Source of the DNA: JAOUEA01 sp040882605
GTDB lineage: Bacteria; Actinomycetota; UBA4738; HRBIN12
DNA: 64,000 nucleotides
Direction of reading: 5' to 3'
NCBI GenBank assembly: GCA_040882605.1
Contig: JBBEAY010000061.1
Coordinates: forward strand, 16,834 to 80,833
Under the pieces are notes generated by a model. It did not search any database, had not been told where the DNA came from, and saw nothing but the letters and a program-made list of their open reading frames with translations. Position numbers and translations under genes: made by a program. Shown here piece after piece: positions 59,881-64,000 of this stretch (positions are counted from its first letter, which is position 1; each line of letters starts with the position of its first letter).

Positions 59881-60192
59881 ATGAGCGAACGAGAGCAGCG
59901 TCGCACGCGCCTGACGCCGGAGCAGAAGTGGCAGATCTTCCTGGAGTCCTCGAGGAAGAACTCGACCGACGCCGAGGTGTGCCGGCGCTGGGGGATCAGT
60001 CCATGGCAGCTGCGGGGGATCCGCGAGCGCGTCCACTCGGGCGCCACGGATGCGCTGGCGAGGGGACCGGGACGCCCGCGCAAGGACGCCCAGGTGAGCG
60101 AGCTGGAGCGCGAGGTGGAGCGGACCTCCAAGGCCCTGAAGGAGCTCGCCATCGAGAACACCCTGCTCCGGGGAAAAGTCGATGGGGCTTGA
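59881..60192 (+). CDS. IS3-like OrfA, helix-turn-helix protein
   Basis: A 103-residue DNA-binding subunit: LTPEQKWQIFLESSRKNSTD, a helix-turn-helix around EVCRRWGISPWQLRGIRERV, and a leucine-zipper-like tail (VSELEREVERTSKALKELAI). GGGGAGGAG precedes the ATG. The slippery-looking GGGGAAAAG at 60171-60178 comes five codons before its stop, at the point where a -1 shift would enter orfB, as in programmed frameshifting of IS3-type elements. Confidence 0.8.
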   Translation: MSEREQRRTRLTPEQKWQIFLESSRKNSTDAEVCRRWGISPWQLRGIRERVHSGATDALARGPGRPRKDAQVSELEREVERTSKALKELAIENTLLRGKVDGA

Positions 60193-61306
60193 TCGGGCCC
60201 ATCCGCGGCGCTCGCCTGCCCGCGGAGATCAAGCTTCAGATTGTGCGGGCAGTGGACGAGGCTCAGACCGCGGGCATGAGCGTGCGCCGGGCGTGCGAGG
60301 TGCTCATCCTCGACCCTCGGCGTCTGCGGCGCTGGATCAGGGGGCGGGACCGGGCTGAGATGACCGAGGCTGACCTGATCGATCGCCCGCCGGTGGCGAG
60401 GCGTCGTCCCCACGCGCTGCTCGAGGCAGAGCGAGCCGAGATCCGCGCCGCGGCCACCGAAGATGCACTCGCCCAACTGCGTCACCGAAAGCTCACCCAC
60501 GCCCTCTCGCGGCAGGCCCGGGTGTTCTGCTCGGAGTCCTCGGTGCTCAGAGAGCTGCGATCGGCCGGCCTGGTACCGGTCTACGAGCGGCGCTCACGTC
60601 CATCAAGACCCAGGCCCGTCACCGACGAGTCTGTGCCCAACCGGACCTGGCGCTACGACCTCACGACGTTGCCGACCCTTCACGGCGACTACCACCTCGT
60701 GCCGGTGCTCGACGCCTGCTCGCGCAAGATCGTCGGGCGGTATCTCTCAACCGAGGCCACCTCGGAAGCGATCCAGACCGCCTGGGGCAAGGCCCTGGCC
60801 GCCGAGGGTCTGCTCGGCGCCGACGGACCAACACCGCCTGTGGCCGCGTCGGATCGTGGGACGCAGATGACGTCGCGCTCGACCCGAGCGTTCTTCTTCG
60901 ACCTCGGCGTCGTCCAGAGCTTCTCCCGGCCTCGAACGCCCACCGACAACGGTGCCGCCGAGTCCTGGATGGCCACCTTGAAGTGCGAGCGGCTCTACCA
61001 TGCCGACACCGCGACCATGACCGGCCGAGGTCGAGTCGATGATCGATCGGTTCATCACCTACTACAACGAGGTCAGGCTGCATCAGAGCCTGCGCTACGT
61101 GACGCCTGCCGAACGCCACGAGGGACGCCTACACGGCGATCATCGCCGCGCGCGTCTCCGGGATGCAGCGGGCCAAGGCGACCCGGATGGTGGCCAACCG
61201 GCGGGGCCCGGGCCCCAGCTCGTCGGTGAACGAGGCTCTACGGGGCTCTCAGAGGGCCGTTTCGAGACGAGCCCGGCGGTCGGAGATGATCGGGCCATGT
61301 TCATGA
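60178..61306 (+). pseudogene. IS3-like OrfB transposase, frameshifted
   Basis: The integrase core is readable: first Asp in NRTWRYDLTTLPT, second in VAASDRGTQMTS, Glu in TPTDNGAAESWMATLKCE. Near 61021 the frame shifts (TATMTG to AEVESMIDRFITYYNEVRLH) and near 61128 it shifts again (to TAIIAARVSGMQRAKATRMV). With two breaks beyond the -1 shift from orfA it should be inactive unless these are sequence errors. Confidence 0.75.
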
Positions 61307-61345
61307 TCACGGAGGGGCTGGGGAAGCCGATGCCTGTGGGCATTT

Positions 61346-61495
61346 CCGCGACGGAAGCGGTCAAAGGGTCTGACGCATTCCAAAACCGGAACGGACATCG
61401 AGCAGCGGCTGAACGCCTTGGCGCGTGAGGGCTGGAACTTCTCAGCGGCGTTGAACCCGACCGAGATCCTGCTAGAGCGCGTCGCTAACGCTTGA
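61346..61495 (+). pseudogene. Short fragment, possibly of a DUF4177-like protein
   Basis: The frame contains KTGTDIEQRLNALAREGWNF then SAALNPTEILLERV and stops. The ...LNxLAREGW pattern recalls DUF4177-type proteins but the match is short. No start codon of quality precedes it. Listed because the rest of the stretch has no gene. Confidence 0.3.
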
Positions 61496-61615
61496 ACCTG
61501 CCGGGGTGCAGGGAGCTGAGCTGCGCCCTTCACCGCGCCCCCGGCATCCCTTTGCCTGCGTGCTGAGCAAGTGGGTGGCCGTCCTGTCGTCTGGGTGCGC
61601 TGCGTCTTCAGCGTG

Positions 61616-61998
61616 TCAATCGCGATTCCGAACCATCTCAGCCGCCCTCTCGAAGTAGTCAAGCAGCAATCGCTGGGCCTCCGATGGCGGGTCCATCTCT
61701 TCGATCGCGGCTCTCATGTGCTCGAGCCACAGATCCCGCTCGATTGTCCCAATCGTGAAGGGGAAGTGCCGCATGCGGAGCCGGGGATGTCCCCGCTCCG
61801 CGCTGTAGGTGGGTGGGCCGCCCCAGTATTGAGCTAGGAACAGTGTGAGCCGCCTGCGGGCGGTCCGAGTTCCTCGGGTTCCGGGTAGACGGACAGCAGT
61901 TGGGGATCGGAAGCGACACCATCGTAGAAGTGATCAACGAGCTCCTCGAAGAAGGGCATCCCGCCCACTACCTCGTACAGAGACAGCGACTCGGCCAC
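61616..61998 (-). pseudogene. Truncated hemoglobin (group II-like), one frameshift
   Basis: The GTG at 61998 begins one nt after the moaA stop. Frame one gives SLYEVVGGMPFFEELVDHFY (Tyr B10) to VYPEPEELGP; one base removed there leads to ARRRLTLFLAQYWGGPPTYS, MRHFPFTIG (proximal His) and DLWLEHMRAAIEEMDPP (Trp G8), ending normally. Everything needed for haem and O2 binding is present apart from the single-base shift, so this may be an intact gene with a sequence error. Confidence 0.75.
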
Positions 61999-61999
61999 G

Positions 62000-63007
62000 C
62001 TAGCCCCCGATGTGGGACATCTCGACCTTCGATGTTGCGCGCGTCTCTTCGGTGCGCAGCTCCGAGTAGCGGTCGCTGCGATCCCGCCAAACGGATCGCA
62101 GCTGGTCAGCGATGTCAGCGTCGCTGGCTCCAGATCGAAGGGCATTGCGGAGATCGTGGCCGGCCGCGGCGAAGAGGCAGGTGTACAGACTTCCTTCGGC
62201 CGAGAGCCGGACTCTCGTGCAGTCCCCGCAGAACGGCTGCGTGACCGAGGTGATGAGCCCAATCTCGCCCGCACCGTCTTGGTATCGGTACCGCCGTGCA
62301 ACCTCACCGCGATAGTTCGGGTCGATGGGTTCGAGGGGCCAACGGGAGTCGATCGCCCGAACGATCTCGGCCGCAGATACCACGTCGGCTAGCCGCCAGC
62401 CGTTGGTCGTACCGACGTCCATGTACTCGATGAACCGGAGCACATGGCCCGTGCCTCGGAAATGCGAAGCCATGTCGAGGAGGCTGTCATCGTTCACGCC
62501 GCGCTTGACCACCATGTTGATCTTTACCGGGTGCAGCCCTGCCGCCGCCGCCGCATCGATCCCGTCGAGCACGCGGGCGACCGGGAACTCAACGTCGTTC
62601 ATCGCCTTGAACACGTCATCGTCGAGAGAGTCCAGGCTCACGGTGATGCGGCGCAGGCCCGCTTGTCTGAGCGCTGCGCCCTTGGCGGGCAGGAGCGCTC
62701 CATTCGTGGTCATCGTGAGATCGGCAAGTCCGTTGATCTCCGCGAGGAGGCTGACGAGGCGCTCGACGTCGCGTCGCACGAGAGGTTCGCCGCCCGTGAG
62801 GCGAATCTTGCGCACTCCGAGCGAGACAAAGATGCGGGCGAGGCGAGCGATCTCCTCGAAGCTGAGGAGCTCAGCTCGGTCGAGAAACTGGAAGTCTCGT
62901 CCGAATATCTCCTTCGGCATGCAGTAGACGCACCGGAAATTGCAACGATCGGTGACTGAGACCCGGAGGTCGCTAAGCGGTCGGGAGAAGGTATCTGTGG
63001 GTGTCAT
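62000..63007 (-). CDS. moaA: GTP 3',8-cyclase, molybdenum cofactor biosynthesis
   Basis: A 335-residue radical-SAM enzyme making the first molybdopterin intermediate from GTP. The N-terminal cluster motif is TDRCNFRCVYCMP (CxxxCxxC), followed by IRLTGGEPLVRRD and VSLDSLDD; the C-terminal cluster is FCGDCTRVRLSAEGSLYTCL. The typical GG C-terminus (SHIGG) is present. The ATG at 63007 is preferred to an upstream extension. No other moa genes are nearby; it is probably cotranscribed with the hemoglobin gene downstream. Confidence 0.95.
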   Translation of the reverse strand: MTPTDTFSRPLSDLRVSVTDRCNFRCVYCMPKEIFGRDFQFLDRAELLSFEEIARLARIFVSLGVRKIRLTGGEPLVRRDVERLVSLLAEINGLADLTMTTNGALLPAKGAALRQAGLRRITVSLDSLDDDVFKAMNDVEFPVARVLDGIDAAAAAGLHPVKINMVVKRGVNDDSLLDMASHFRGTGHVLRFIEYMDVGTTNGWRLADVVSAAEIVRAIDSRWPLEPIDPNYRGEVARRYRYQDGAGEIGLITSVTQPFCGDCTRVRLSAEGSLYTCLFAAAGHDLRNALRSGASDADIADQLRSVWRDRSDRYSELRTEETRATSKVEMSHIGG

Positions 63008-63041
63008 CCGCAGCGATTCGCTTCTGAGCGTCCATGGCCTA

Positions 63042-63368
63042 TCACATCGTGTCCCATGCGGCCACGACGGGGTGGTCCTTGTCAACCGCACCTGTCTGAG
63101 CAGCGCCGCCCGGCGAACCGAGCCCGGTCACGGCGTCTGAGAACCACTCGGCGTTCACCGCGGTGAACTGCTTCCACTCGCCCGGAAGGTCGTCCTCGGG
63201 GAAGATCGCCGTGACGGGACACACAGGCACGCAGGCGTCACAGTCCACACACTCGTCGGGCTGGATGTAGAGCATGCGAGGCCCCTCGTAGATGCAGTCG
63301 ACGGGGCACTCGTCGACGCACGCCTTGTCCTTCACGTCGATGCACGGTTCCGCGATTACGTACGCCAC
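63042..63368 (-). CDS. fdxA: 7Fe ferredoxin of the FdxA type
   Basis: A 108-residue electron carrier with a [3Fe-4S] and a [4Fe-4S] cluster: ACVDECPVDCIYEGPRMLYI and ECVDCDACVPVCPVTAIFPE supply the cysteines. The C-terminal extension (GEWKQFTAVNAEWFSDAVTG) is typical of actinobacterial FdxA. It starts at a GTG with GGGAGGAT before it. It is 34 nt upstream of moaA on the same strand and could supply electrons for radical-SAM chemistry, though that link is inference. Confidence 0.93.
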   Translation of the reverse strand: MAYVIAEPCIDVKDKACVDECPVDCIYEGPRMLYIQPDECVDCDACVPVCPVTAIFPEDDLPGEWKQFTAVNAEWFSDAVTGLGSPGGAAQTGAVDKDHPVVAAWDTM

Positions 63369-63485
63369 CGCGATCCTCCCATTTAGACGATTTACACCGT
63401 GCGCACCAGTATAATCCCCGGTCCCGAGACTGCAAGGTGGAGAGATGGACCCGACGACGACGTTCGGCGTGGCTGCTTTGAGTTC

Positions 63486-63830
63486 ATGATGATGATGTAC
63501 GTCCTGGAACGCCGAGGTCCTCGCTACGTGCTGGCGTTCGCTGCGGGGTGTGCCCTGTCGAGCGCCTACGGCTTCCTCGCGGGAGCGTGGCCGTTCGGCA
63601 TCCTCGAAGCGATCTGGTGCGTCGTCGCTATCCACCGCTACTACGTGTCTCGGCATCCCGGCAATGCAAGTGTGATCGTCAGTCAAAGACGGTTATCCGT
63701 CAAACGCCATCCCTCCGAACGACCCGGAACGGACGGGTCCCTCGGCCTGAGGTCCGCAAGCCGGGCTCGGCCTACGCTTGGGCACAGGATCGCCGCGCGT
63801 GCGTGCTTGGGTTTCCCGGCCGCCCGCTGA
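63486..63830 (+). CDS. Small two-helix membrane protein, unknown
   Basis: A 114-residue protein whose first 55 residues, MMMMYVLERRGPRYVLAFAA then GCALSSAYGFLAGAWPFGIL, form two membrane helices of a type commonly seen in actinobacterial small hypothetical proteins. The remainder is basic and low in complexity and may be beyond the natural end. Four consecutive ATG codons make the exact start uncertain. It is divergent from fdxA. Confidence 0.5.
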   Translation: MMMMYVLERRGPRYVLAFAAGCALSSAYGFLAGAWPFGILEAIWCVVAIHRYYVSRHPGNASVIVSQRRLSVKRHPSERPGTDGSLGLRSASRARPTLGHRIAARACLGFPAAR

Positions 63831-64000
63831 AATACAGAACCGATGTGCCCGGGTTCCTCTGGCCCTCGAGCGACACCCGTAGGAACCGGTGTGAGGGATT
63901 TCTTGCGTCTTGCCCAATTCTCGCGGGCGTGTACGTTCGGATCCCGCGCGAGGAAACCTGCCGGGGCTAGCCCACCGGCCAGACCCGCTTGTATCACCAC
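63831..64000. other. Window end without a supported gene
   Basis: A minus-strand open frame crosses this stretch, but it has no recognisable domain and overlaps the small membrane protein antisense. Nothing can be claimed. Confidence 0.4.

Larger units (their letters stand above)
59881..61306 (+). mobile_element. Degenerate IS3-like insertion sequence
   Basis: Contains orfA and a broken orfB transposase, both plus strand. Terminal inverted repeats could not be identified by eye, so the true ends may lie outside these limits. It is located between a tRNA 3' fragment and more relics. Confidence 0.7.

Noticed and set aside
59193..60500. 435-codon minus-strand frame containing GIRTPDLMAVSQ
   Set aside because: This peptide is a well-known artefact of translating antisense to a tRNA; here it covers the tRNA-Val fragment. 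Only the short OLD-ATPase-like part near 59.6 kb is kept as a relic.
1..64000. CRISPR arrays, phage structural genes, toxin-antitoxin pairs, restriction systems, NRPS/PKS clusters
   Set aside because: Looked for repeats with regular spacing and for characteristic domains; none found. The DUF4143 ATPase alone is not evidence of defence.
63683..64000. 105-codon minus-strand frame at the window end
   Set aside because: Low-complexity, no domain, overlaps another frame, and its 5' end is outside the window.

Overview
The window is about 64 kb of GC-rich (roughly two-thirds G+C) chromosomal DNA that reads like an actinobacterium (Actinomycetota) outside the well-known Streptomyces/Mycobacterium lines. 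Reasons are the glnE/type I-alpha glutamine synthetase pairing, a 7Fe FdxA-type ferredoxin, LLM flavin oxidoreductases, many GTG and some TTG starts, and many genes with a TANNNT box 6-8 nt before the start codon and no Shine-Dalgarno sequence, which indicates leaderless transcription. I cannot place it to genus; the phylum call is inference from gene families and style.

Layout. 1-2545: 3'-truncated glnE. 2610-10828: a complete leucine/isovalerate catabolic module in two divergent arms (isovaleryl-CoA dehydrogenase plus an acyl-CoA synthetase; methylcrotonyl-CoA carboxylase beta, methylglutaconyl-CoA hydratase, carboxylase alpha with biotin domain, HMG-CoA lyase). 10.9-17.5 kb: a DUF4143 ATPase, RidA-like protein, glnA, a cupredoxin, a hemerythrin-like protein, nadE, a SIMPL protein. 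17.6 kb: tRNA-Lys(TTT). 17.9-22.3 kb: an orphan five-PAS histidine kinase and a membrane-anchored trypsin-like protease with a zinc ribbon. 22.3-22.9 kb: a candidate structured RNA and an IS481-type transposase relic. 22.9-31 kb: homocysteine methyltransferase, alkylated-base glycosylase, 5'-3' exonuclease, a giant coiled-coil membrane protein, SGNH hydrolase, rhodanese, EamA transporter. 31.3-35.6 kb: DUF4331 - TPR - NicO metal-transporter cluster. 35.7-43.8 kb: mixed metabolism including two tandem alanine-dehydrogenase-like paralogs, an MFS permease and an LLM oxidoreductase. 44.1-49.1 kb: secreted proteins (beta-helix, DUF1996, a frameshifted kelch/galactose-oxidase-like gene) and PAP2/diacylglycerol-kinase relics. 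49.4-56.6 kb: a membrane spermidine-synthase-like protein, a bifunctional inositol-phosphate cytidylyltransferase/CDP-alcohol transferase, DUF1989, a betaine-homocysteine-type methyltransferase and a solitary NuoF-like flavoprotein.

56.6-62 kb is a zone of gene decay: C-terminal relics of RraA and an F420-type oxidoreductase, a 3' fragment of tRNA-Val(GAC), the start of an OLD-family ATPase broken at its Walker A motif, a frameshifted IS3-like element and a frameshifted truncated hemoglobin. This looks like a degraded tRNA-associated island. The window closes with moaA, fdxA and a small membrane protein.

Nothing here is a recognisable defence system, prophage, CRISPR array or biosynthetic cluster. 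The best candidates for undescribed biology are the DUF4331-TPR-NicO cluster, the tandem alanine-dehydrogenase-like pair, the sensor/coiled-coil membrane protein, and the leaderless gene architecture. Several single-base frameshifts may be assembly errors, not true pseudogenes, and are flagged as such.
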